Below, piece after piece: positions 1 to 6,906 of a stretch of DNA of 12,266 nt. The stretch comes from Nocardioides sp. (GTDB lineage Bacteria > Actinomycetota > Actinomycetes > Propionibacteriales > Nocardioidaceae). Position 1 is the first letter of the stretch. Each line of letters opens with the position of its first letter. Made by a program: the position numbers and the translations under genes. The stretch is taken from positions 1 to 12,266 of the forward strand of contig JAKDNC010000045.1 of the NCBI GenBank assembly GCA_030452025.1, written 5' to 3'. The notes under the pieces were generated by a model. The model worked only from the letters and a program-made list of their open reading frames with translations. It made no database searches and was not told the DNA's origin.

Positions 1-1946
<1,946 letters not shown>

Positions 1947-2062
1947 GCTCTCTCTCCGTCCTCCTCACACGCTGCTGCCGATCAACCTAGACCAGCCCGG
2001 GACGACCAGGCGAGGAGCCAATGGTCGGTGGCTGCGACTAGGCTGGCTCAGGTGAAGAGACG
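1947..2062. promoter_or_regulatory. Divergent promoter region between the UvrA-like gene and the small Cys/His gene
   Basis: This gap separates two divergent starts, so it must hold both promoters. On the minus strand a TAGGTT (1984-1989) could be the -10 of the UvrA-like gene, giving a leader of about 30 bases that contains AGGAGG (1960-1965). On the plus strand TAGGCT (2039-2044) could be the -10 of the small gene, with transcription starting near 2051. I see no convincing -35 box for either. The -10 assignments rest only on resemblance to the actinobacterial TAnnnT pattern. Confidence 0.3.
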
Positions 2063-2305
2063 ATGAGCAAGATGGACAACTTGCGGGCCATGCGAGAGGC
2101 CCGCTACGAGCAGGCGAAGACGCGCAGTTCCGGAGGCGCGAAGCCGGCGGCACCGAAGCCGAAGACGCCACCCAAGGTCGCTGCCGCTGTCGCGGCGGAC
2201 GAGCCTGGTCCCGCTGCCGAGCAGCCGTGCGGTCATCGCTCCATGAACGGCCGGACCTGCACCCGGGAGCAGGGCCACGCCGCCAAGAACCATCGCTACT
2301 CCTGA
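2063..2305 (+). CDS. Small hypothetical protein with C-terminal Cys/His motif
   Basis: An 80-residue protein of unknown function. Residues 1-25 are charged and probably helical. Residues 26-52 are a low-complexity linker rich in Ala, Pro and Lys. The C-terminus has an ordered set of possible metal ligands, Cys56, His58, Cys66, His72 and His77, ending in HRYS. The CGHR...C...GH..K.HRY layout looks like a tiny zinc-binding tail, which is inference. An internal ATG at 2072 is an alternative start. The ribosome site before 2063 is weak (GAAGAGA). It has no operon partner: the UvrA-like gene diverges from it and the GNAT gene converges on it. I recall similar short proteins in actinobacteria but cannot name a family. 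Confidence 0.7.
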   Translation: MSKMDNLRAMREARYEQAKTRSSGGAKPAAPKPKTPPKVAAAVAADEPGPAAEQPCGHRSMNGRTCTREQGHAAKNHRYS

Positions 2306-2334
2306 CGCATCCTCGATGAGACTGGCCACGCTGA

Positions 2335-2411
2335 GCCTGCCTGGACGCACACCTGTTCTACGAGGGCTGGGTTTCGTCGCCAGCCACGTGGGCTTCAAGC
2401 TCGCGCTCTGA
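2335..2411 (+). pseudogene. Possible frameshifted remnant of a GNAT acetyltransferase C-terminus
   Basis: Reading from 2341 gives LDAHLFYE, and after a one-base frame change at 2365-2366 the sequence continues from 2367 as LGFVASHVGFKLAL with a stop at 2409-2411. Joined, this resembles the last segment of many GNAT enzymes (FYExLGF, then a short strand and stop). A stop at 2332 closes the first frame upstream, so nothing more of the gene survives. The scrap overlaps the last codons of the intact minus-strand GNAT gene. It may be the end of a lost second acetyltransferase or chance. An alternative reading is one open frame from an ATG at 2316 (31 codons). Confidence 0.35.
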
Positions 2412-2910
2412 GTGGCGCCACCCTGGGCGACTCTCCGGTGGCACGCACCATGCGGTGCTCGAGCCCCTCTTCCTCCACCTTGGTCCGGCCGTCGAAGCCG
2501 AACCCCTGGCGCTCGTAGAAACGGATCGCGCGGGCGTTCCCGTCCAGGACCCAGAGGTAGGCCGCCCGCTCCCCCAGGGCCGTCTTCAGCAGGGCATGCC
2601 CCACCCCTTGGCCGTAGACCCGCGCCCGGACATAGAGGGCCATCACTTCGAGGACACCTGACTTGTCCCGGCCGAGCCCCACGTTGGCGAAGCCGACGAG
2701 TTCGCCATCTTCTTCGGCCACCCATGTCGGGACCTGGGTGATGCGGTCCCGCCAACGACCGGCTCGCACGCTGGCCGGAGTCTTGCGCCGGTCGTCGAGG
2801 ACGGACTGCGCGAGGAGGCCGGCATAGGTCTCATCCCAGACGTCGAGGTGGAGCGCGGCGAGCGGGGAGGCGTCGCCGATCCCGGCGGAGCGGATGCTCG
2901 GTGGGGTCAT
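2395..2910 (-). CDS. GNAT family N-acetyltransferase
   Basis: A 171-residue soluble enzyme of the acetyl-CoA-dependent GNAT superfamily; the acceptor substrate cannot be told from sequence. Motif A is at 88-110 (LEVMALYVRARVYGQGVGHALLK), holding the pyrophosphate-binding loop GQGVG. The position normally Arg or Gln in R/Q-x-x-G-x-G/A appears to be Tyr99, a mild departure. Motif B is at 119-137, with N125 and the typical FYERQGF. The N-terminal helix region carries LDVWDETYAGLL, common in this subgroup. The ATG at 2910 lies 9 bases after the stop of the SnoaL-like gene with no strong ribosome site, so the two are probably co-transcribed and perhaps coupled. The last 12 or so residues (SPRVAPLRARA) look like a non-conserved extension. 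Confidence 0.92.
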   Translation of the reverse strand: MTPPSIRSAGIGDASPLAALHLDVWDETYAGLLAQSVLDDRRKTPASVRAGRWRDRITQVPTWVAEEDGELVGFANVGLGRDKSGVLEVMALYVRARVYGQGVGHALLKTALGERAAYLWVLDGNARAIRFYERQGFGFDGRTKVEEEGLEHRMVRATGESPRVAPLRARA

Positions 2911-2919
2911 GCGTCGAGA

Positions 2920-3276
2920 TTATCCCGCCGCCACGATTTCCCGGGGATCGAAGGTGACGCGGATGCGCGCGATCTGCCCGTTCTCGATGTGCATCCAGTT
3001 GGCGGTGGCTGTCGGTGAGGCGATGTCCGTGTGCAGGTCGAACCAGGTCACGACCTCGTCTGGATGATCCGTGGCCACGAAGGTGTGTGCAACCGCAGCA
3101 TCGGTGACGATCTGTGACATTCCGCTCAGCCCCCGGATGCACTCGTCGGCGCCATCGGCGACCCCGAGCGGGCCCCGGAAGGTGACGTCCTCGCTGAGGA
3201 TCGAGCGCAGGGTCTCGAAGTCCTTGCTCCGCCACGCATCGAAGTAGCTGCGGGCAAGGGTGGCGCTGTCGGTCAT
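2920..3276 (-). CDS. SnoaL-like / NTF2-fold protein
   Basis: A 118-residue protein with the features of the SnoaL/NTF2-like alpha+beta barrel. Residues 7-18 (LARSYFDAWRSK) form the first helix, 20-35 (FETLRSILSEDVTFRG) lead into the first strand, then come GLSGM (49-53) and a final strand pair (95-110, MHIENGQIARIRVTFD). Members bind small hydrophobic ligands and act as isomerases, hydrolases or ligand-binding proteins; no substrate can be assigned. I chose the ATG at 3276 over the in-frame ATG at 3312 because AAAGGAAAG sits 4-12 bases before it and the family consensus begins near here. It is the upstream gene of a likely pair with the GNAT gene. Confidence 0.87.
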   Translation of the reverse strand: MTDSATLARSYFDAWRSKDFETLRSILSEDVTFRGPLGVADGADECIRGLSGMSQIVTDAAVAHTFVATDHPDEVVTWFDLHTDIASPTATANWMHIENGQIARIRVTFDPREIVAAG

Positions 3277-3349
3277 GGGCTTTCCTTTGATCAGCTTGGA
3301 AGGGTCACCCACGGTCTAGCAGCCGGCTCCCACAAGGCCGCCCGGCCGG

Positions 3350-3928
3350 TCAGAACCAGCCCGACCCCTCCGCGATGAGGATGACGCCGAAGATCGCGAA
3401 CGCGGCGGCCGCGCCGTACTTGATGACCTTCTCCGGCAGCTGCCGGCCCAGGAGTGCACCGGCGACGATGGCCAGGGCGTCCGCGGCGACCATGCCGACC
3501 GTGCTGCCCAGCCAGGTGCCGAACCATCCCTCCTGGGTGGCCAGGGTGATCGTGGCGAGCATCGTCTTGTCACCGAGCTCGGCCAGGAAGAAGGCGACAC
3601 CGACGGCGAGGATGGCGGCCCCCGTGCTGTTGCGGGCCTTGGCCGCCTCGTCCTCGGTCAGTTCGTCTCCCCGCAAGGTCCACAGTGCGAATCCGAGGAA
3701 GGCGAGACCGGCCACCAACGAGATGGCGCCTTGATAGTCGCTGAACGACTCCCCAATGGCGACACCGATGCCCACTGAGGCGAGGTGCACGATCGCGGTC
3801 GCCGCGGTGATGCCGATGATGACGTCTCGAACCTTGTAGCGCGTGGCGAACGTCATCGCCATCAGCTGGCTCTTGTCGCCCAGCTCCGCCACGAAGATCA
3901 CGGCGGTGCTGAGAAGAAAGGCGTACAT
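3350..3928 (-). CDS. GDT1/TMEM165 (UPF0016) family cation exporter, probably manganese
   Basis: A 192-residue integral membrane protein with the internal two-fold repeat of the GDT1/TMEM165 family. The hallmark E-x-G-D-K-S/T occurs twice, at residues 15-20 (ELGDKS) and 117-122 (ELGDKT), each in the first helix of a three-helix half. About six membrane segments can be picked out, with a charged loop at 86-100 between halves. Family members move Mn2+ or Ca2+ out of the cytoplasm, probably in exchange for protons. The yybP-ykoY riboswitch in its leader makes manganese export the best assignment. The ATG at 3928 has AGGAGA nine bases upstream; an ATG at 3994 lies inside the leader RNA and is rejected. 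Confidence 0.93.
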   Translation of the reverse strand: MYAFLLSTAVIFVAELGDKSQLMAMTFATRYKVRDVIIGITAATAIVHLASVGIGVAIGESFSDYQGAISLVAGLAFLGFALWTLRGDELTEDEAAKARNSTGAAILAVGVAFFLAELGDKTMLATITLATQEGWFGTWLGSTVGMVAADALAIVAGALLGRQLPEKVIKYGAAAAFAIFGVILIAEGSGWF

Positions 3929-3937
3929 CTCTGGTCT

Positions 3938-3965
3938 GTCTCCTACTGCGCCTGGGCGAGGAGAC
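3938..3965 (-). promoter_or_regulatory. Hairpin sequestering the exporter's ribosome binding site
   Basis: Read on the minus strand, GTCTCCT (3965-3959) is perfectly complementary to AGGAGAC (3944-3938), which is the Shine-Dalgarno sequence of the exporter gene. The 14-base interval contains a further CGC/GCG mini-stem. Formation of this hairpin would block ribosome access. The blocking strand overlaps TCTCGTC (3969-3963), which is complementary to GACGAGA (4032-4026) inside the riboswitch, so the two pairings exclude each other. This is the likely expression platform; which state manganese favours is not settled by sequence. Confidence 0.6.
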
Positions 3966-4016
3966 GAGATGTGGACGTCCCTTCGACCAGACACGTCCGT
4001 TGAGGGTCGTTGAACC

Positions 4017-4113
4017 GGTCGAAAGTCTCGTCCGCCAGAGAAACCTGGCCCGATCCGCCGGGCCCGGGGGCCAGTGTGTCGACGAACCTGTTGGGGACTA
4101 CTCCCTTTCGGCG
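4017..4113 (-). promoter_or_regulatory. yybP-ykoY manganese riboswitch aptamer
   Basis: On the minus strand the leader carries the conserved pieces of the yybP-ykoY aptamer in order. CGAAAG (4110-4105) runs into GGGAGTAG (4105-4098). Then come TTCGTC (4086-4081) leading into GACACACTGG, a P3 stem CTGGCCC/GGGCCAG (4074-4068 with 4051-4045), and GGCGGACGAGACTTTCG, whose CTTTCG (4025-4020) closes P1 with the opening CGAAAG. TTCGTC can pair with GACGAG (4032-4027) as P2. The known E. coli mntP aptamer has GGGGAGTAG, GTCAACATACT and GGCAAGACCTTT in the same order. This class binds Mn2+ and usually controls manganese exporters, which matches the gene directly downstream. Confidence 0.85.
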
Positions 4114-4116
4114 AGC

Positions 4117-4122
4117 AGTCTA
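4117..4122 (-). promoter_or_regulatory. Candidate -10 box for the riboswitch-exporter transcript
   Basis: Minus-strand TAGACT lies 6-7 bases before the first base of the P1 stem, so transcription would start almost exactly at the riboswitch 5' end. No good -35 is seen 16-18 bases further upstream (TCTCCC). The gap 4123-4167 up to the end of the AhpD-like gene shows nothing else. Confidence 0.4.
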
Positions 4123-4167
4123 GGCATCAAACCGGGACGGGGAGAAATCGGCCCGCCCGCCCATCGG

Positions 4168-4629
4168 TCAGGGCGTCGTGATGGGTTTGCGGCTGGTCAC
4201 GTTCAGGGCATTGAAGGCCTGGATCTCGGCGATGGCCCACACCACGACTGCCAGCTGCTGCTCACCGAAGATGCGCGCGGCCTCGTCGTACACGGCGTCG
4301 GAGACCTCTTGGGTCAGGGCCAGCCGCGAGATGGATTCGGCGAGCCCGAGCGCCGCCCGCTCCTGCTCGGAGTAGAGCACGGTCTCACGCCAGTTGGGCA
4401 GCATCTCTATGCGTCGGTGCTGCTCGCCGAACTCGAGGGCCCGGCCGATGTGCAGATCGGCGCAGTAGGCGCAGCCGTTGATCTGGGAGCACCGGATCTT
4501 CACCAGCTCGAGGGTGAGCAAGGAGACCTGGTGCTCCTCGGCCATGCGTTCCACGTGCTGATTGAGGTTGAGCAGACGCTTGAAGGTGTCGGGAAGGGCC
4601 TCGTGGAACTGGGCACGCGTGGTGATCAT
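4168..4629 (-). CDS. Carboxymuconolactone decarboxylase / AhpD-like CxxC protein
   Basis: A 153-residue protein of the AhpD/CMD superfamily, small helical proteins whose CxxC pair reduces peroxides or acts with peroxiredoxins. The signature is intact: Glu41, then NGCAYCADLH (51-60) with Cys53, Cys56 and His60, matching the proton-relay Glu, the redox cysteines and the His of AhpD. The second half (98-145) holds the remaining helices, including WAIAEIQAFNALNV. Two in-frame ATGs are possible, 4635 and 4629. I prefer 4629 because no ribosome site precedes either and a TAGCGT seven bases upstream would give a leaderless mRNA. No ahpC partner is nearby. The physiological reductant is unknown. Confidence 0.9.
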   Translation of the reverse strand: MITTRAQFHEALPDTFKRLLNLNQHVERMAEEHQVSLLTLELVKIRCSQINGCAYCADLHIGRALEFGEQHRRIEMLPNWRETVLYSEQERAALGLAESISRLALTQEVSDAVYDEAARIFGEQQLAVVVWAIAEIQAFNALNVTSRKPITTP

Positions 4630-4636
4630 GCTCATC

Positions 4637-4642
4637 ACGCTA
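4637..4642 (-). promoter_or_regulatory. Candidate -10 of a leaderless promoter for the AhpD-like gene
   Basis: Minus-strand TAGCGT ends seven bases before the ATG at 4629, the distance expected if transcription begins at or beside the start codon. The -35 region is not recognisable. Confidence 0.35.
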
Positions 4643-4816
4643 GCCCGCGACAGCCCGTGAAGACCCCGTCGAAGAGGCCGAAAACTCCGAAGAATCGGGG
4701 AAAACACGTTCGCTGACTGCAGAAACACTCCGAAAGGGCGCGCCTTGGCGGGTTTCCGGGGGTTTGGTCGCTAGTTTTTCCCGTGCAACCACGTCAACAG
4801 ATACGGATTGGTGAAC
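4643..4816 (+). promoter_or_regulatory. Upstream region of the HU gene
   Basis: This divergent gap must carry the HU promoter. TAGTTT (4772-4777) is a plausible -10, giving a leader of about 33 bases. The best -35-like element, TTGGCG (4745-4750), is 21 bases away, too far for a standard promoter. The rest (4643-4740) contains two short ACTCCGAA repeats (near 4684 and 4728) and no convincing gene. HU has no strong Shine-Dalgarno; GGATTGGTG just before the start may serve. Confidence 0.3.
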
Positions 4817-5131
4817 ATGAACAAGCGTGAACTGGTGGACGCGATCGTCGAGCAGACCGGTTGGAAGAAGAAGGACGCCGAGACCGGCCTGACCGCCGTC
4901 GTCAACGCTGTCAGCGACGCCGTCGCCGAGGGTGACCGGGTCCAGATCCCCGGTTTCGGCACGTTCGAGAAGCGTGAGCGCGCTGCCCGCGAGGCCCGCA
5001 ACCCGCAGACCGGCGAGACGATCAAGATCAAGAAGACCAATGTCCCCGCGTTCAAGGCTGGCGCCCAGCTCAAGTCCTACGTGGCGATGAGCAAGAAGGA
5101 CCAGGCTGCCTTCCGCAAGGAGCGCGGCTGA
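4817..5131 (+). CDS. hup: HU family DNA-binding protein
   Basis: A 104-residue histone-like HU protein that bends and compacts chromosomal DNA as a dimer. Seen: the N-terminal helical dimerisation part beginning MNKRELVDAI (1-10), the GFGTFEKRERAAREARNP saddle (46-63) with the Arg-Asn-Pro tip of the DNA-binding arm at 61-63, QTGE (64-67) and the closing KKTNVPAFKAG (72-82). A short tail (91-104, MSKKDQAAFRKERG) lies beyond the usual roughly 90-residue core. It lacks the long Lys/Ala-rich tail of mycobacterial and Streptomyces HU variants. In-frame GTG (4811) and TTG (4808) starts exist, but family proteins begin at the MNK here. It is followed 12 bases later by a strong terminator, so it is probably monocistronic and highly expressed. 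Confidence 0.97.
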   Translation: MNKRELVDAIVEQTGWKKKDAETGLTAVVNAVSDAVAEGDRVQIPGFGTFEKRERAAREARNPQTGETIKIKKTNVPAFKAGAQLKSYVAMSKKDQAAFRKERG

Positions 5132-5143
5132 CGTAGGTCGTGG

Positions 5144-5194
5144 CGAACCCCGCTCCCCCGCTCTCGTGCGGGGTGGGCGGGGTTCGTGTTTTCC
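5144..5194 (+). terminator. Nested-stem rho-independent terminator of the HU gene
   Basis: A perfect 10-base stem, CGAACCCCGC (5144-5153) with GCGGGGTTCG (5177-5186), encloses a second perfect stem, CCCCGC (5156-5161) with GCGGGG (5168-5173), and is followed by TGTTTTCC. Because CCCCGC and GCGGGG each occur twice, alternative pairings are possible. The run of T makes plus-strand termination likely. The hemerythrin gene converges from the other side. Confidence 0.82.
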
Positions 5195-5226
5195 GCGCTC
5201 GCGTGCGGCGGGAGACCACCGACAGG

Positions 5227-5772
5227 TCAGTCCGTGTCCAGGATGCCCTTGCGCTCGGCCCTGCCCACGATGCGGCGGACCTTCTCGAGAGTGCCGCAGT
5301 CGTCGTCGATCAGCTTGTTGCGCGACGCGCAGAAGGCCTCCCCCAGATTGTCGCGCACTCGGGAGGTGACGTTGGTTCGCGCCGGCGTGAGGATGCTGAG
5401 CTCCTCCTCGGCAAGATGGTGGCTCACTGCAGCGGTCAGTTTCTCCACCGCGTCTTCGTAGGCCTGGGTGTCGGTGCCCTTGATCTCGAGGACACCCAGC
5501 AGCGCCTCGTTGCCCTCCGCGTGCTCCTCCTCGCCATGTTCGGCGTCGTGCTCGGAGATCGCGCGCTTCGTGCGGAGCACGGGATAGACGTGCTCCTCCT
5601 CCGTCAGGGCATGCGCCACGTGAAGCGCGGAGAAGGCCCGACGCGCTGATTCCCGATCGGCGTGGGGGCCGCGCATCGTGCGCAGAAGCCCCTCGAAGCG
5701 TCGGTGATCCTCCAGGATCAGGTCGACGACATCGCCTGCGACAGGACGGCCGAGATCGATGGGTGTGCTCAT
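5227..5772 (-). CDS. Hemerythrin-domain (HHE cation-binding) protein
   Basis: A 181-residue cytoplasmic protein with the four-helix hemerythrin/HHE fold, which carries a di-iron centre and senses or stores O2, nitric oxide or iron. Candidate ligands appear in the expected order: His23 in helix 1 (LEDHRRFEGLL), His54 and Glu58 in helix 2 (HVAHALTEEEHVYP), a His/Glu-rich helix 3 start (74-84, EHDAEHGEEEH) and HHLAEEE (118-124). The C-terminal part (140-181) is basic and contains two Cys (148, 159), and is not part of the core domain. I chose the ATG at 5772, preceded by GGTGGA, over one at 5790. It lies 52 bases after the dehydrogenase gene with no terminator between, so the two may be co-transcribed. 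Confidence 0.88.
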   Translation of the reverse strand: MSTPIDLGRPVAGDVVDLILEDHRRFEGLLRTMRGPHADRESARRAFSALHVAHALTEEEHVYPVLRTKRAISEHDAEHGEEEHAEGNEALLGVLEIKGTDTQAYEDAVEKLTAAVSHHLAEEELSILTPARTNVTSRVRDNLGEAFCASRNKLIDDDCGTLEKVRRIVGRAERKGILDTD

Positions 5773-5824
5773 GGATCCACCATGGCACATCGGATCGGGA
5801 GTCAGGGGCGAATCGTCGATGAGG

Positions 5825-6841
5825 TCAGGGGCGCACGAGCACTTTGATCGCCCGGCGCTCGTCCATCGCGCGGTAGGCCTCGGCGACGTCGTCGAGTGGC
5901 ATTACCGCATCGAAGACCGGGCCCGGATCGATGGCGCCGGAGACCACGAGTTCCAGGAGGCCGGGGAGGTAGGCCCGCACCGGCGCCATGCCGCCGGCCA
6001 GCCCGACGTTGCGCCGAAACATCGTCCGCACCGGGAGCTCGATCCCGTGGGGCACGCCGACGAAGCCGACCGTGGCGCCGGGACGCGCGACTCGCAGCGC
6101 GGTCTCCATCGCCTGGCCGTTGCCGACACACTCGAGTACGGCGTCCGCCCCGACGCCGCTGGTGAGGTCGGCGACCCGCTCCGCAGCCTCCTCGCCGCGC
6201 TCGGCGACTATCTCGGTGGCGCCGAAGCTCCGTGCAATCTTCTGGCGGGACTCGTGACGCGACATGGCGATCACTCGTTCGGCCCCCATCTGGGAAGCGG
6301 CGAGCACCCCACACAGGCCCACGGCACCGTCGCCGACCACGACCACGGTGTGGCCGGCGCCGACGCGGGCGGACCGCGCTGCGTGCCAACCGGTGGGCAT
6401 GACATCCGAGAGTGCCAGCACCGAGGGGATCATCGAGTCGTCGGGAACCCCGTCGAGGCGCACCAGACTTCCGTCGGCCTGCGTCACCCGGGCGAACTCA
6501 GCCTGGCCGCTGACCGTGAAGCCGAGGTTGTCGCAGACCGAGTGCATGCCGACCGCACAGTGGGGACAGGTGTTGTCCGCGTGGCAGAACGGCACGATCA
6601 CGAAGTCTCCGGGCGAGAAGTCGCGAACGCCCGAGCCGACCTCCTCCACGACGCCGATGCACTCGTGACCGATGGTGTGAGGCTCGGACACCTCGTTCTC
6701 CCCGCGGTAGCTCCACAGGTCGGAGCCGCAGACGCACCCAGCAAGCACCTTGATGATCGCGTCGGAGTCTGCTTGCATCGTGGGGTCGGGCACTTCACTG
6801 AGCCGAATGTCGCCGGCCGCATGAATCATCGTCGCTCGCAT
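5825..6841 (-). CDS. Zinc-dependent alcohol dehydrogenase (MDR superfamily)
   Basis: A 338-residue NAD(P)-dependent medium-chain dehydrogenase. Catalytic zinc ligands are visible as Cys38 (VCGSD), His59-Glu60 (GHECIGVVEEVG) and Asp146 in the ALSDVMPTGWHAA helix. The structural-zinc lobe has Cys86, 92, 95 and 103, with a first gap of five residues rather than the usual two. The Rossmann fold holds GDGAVG (170-175) followed by MSRHESR at the end of strand 2; the Arg/His-rich end rather than an acidic residue leaves NADPH use open. Start at 6841 is fixed by GGGAGGA seven to eight bases upstream; an upstream ATG at 6955 would lie in the divergent gene. The substrate is unknown. Its promoter shares a palindrome with the HTH-MurA gene. 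Confidence 0.93.
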   Translation of the reverse strand: MRATMIHAAGDIRLSEVPDPTMQADSDAIIKVLAGCVCGSDLWSYRGENEVSEPHTIGHECIGVVEEVGSGVRDFSPGDFVIVPFCHADNTCPHCAVGMHSVCDNLGFTVSGQAEFARVTQADGSLVRLDGVPDDSMIPSVLALSDVMPTGWHAARSARVGAGHTVVVVGDGAVGLCGVLAASQMGAERVIAMSRHESRQKIARSFGATEIVAERGEEAAERVADLTSGVGADAVLECVGNGQAMETALRVARPGATVGFVGVPHGIELPVRTMFRRNVGLAGGMAPVRAYLPGLLELVVSGAIDPGPVFDAVMPLDDVAEAYRAMDERRAIKVLVRP

Positions 6842-6870
6842 GTGAGCATCCTCCCAGACCGTACGCCCGG

Positions 6871-6899
6871 TTTGCCGTATCTCATATCTGAGATACGGT
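6871..6899 (+). promoter_or_regulatory. Promoter of the HTH-MurA gene with embedded palindromic operator
   Basis: TTTGCC (6871-6876) and TACGGT (6894-6899) are separated by 17 bases and end seven bases before the ATG at 6907, giving a leaderless promoter of standard geometry. A perfect inverted repeat, CCGTATCTCA (6875-6884) and TGAGATACGG (6889-6898) around the spacer TATC, fills the interval between the two boxes. A protein bound there would block RNA polymerase. The same repeat also covers a possible minus-strand promoter (TACACC at 6902-6897, TACGGC at 6879-6874, 17-base spacing) for the dehydrogenase gene. Confidence 0.65.
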
Positions 6900-6906
6900 G
6901 TAGCGC

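Noticed and set aside
4640..5788. A 382-codon minus-strand frame covering HU and part of the hemerythrin gene
   Set aside because: It crosses a strong terminator and two well-supported genes in the wrong frames, and its composition is Arg/Gly-rich noise.
5801..5833. Ten-base direct repeat GTCAGGGGCG at 5801-5810 and 5824-5833, near the dehydrogenase stop
   Set aside because: Short, G-rich and only two copies; expected by chance in this composition.
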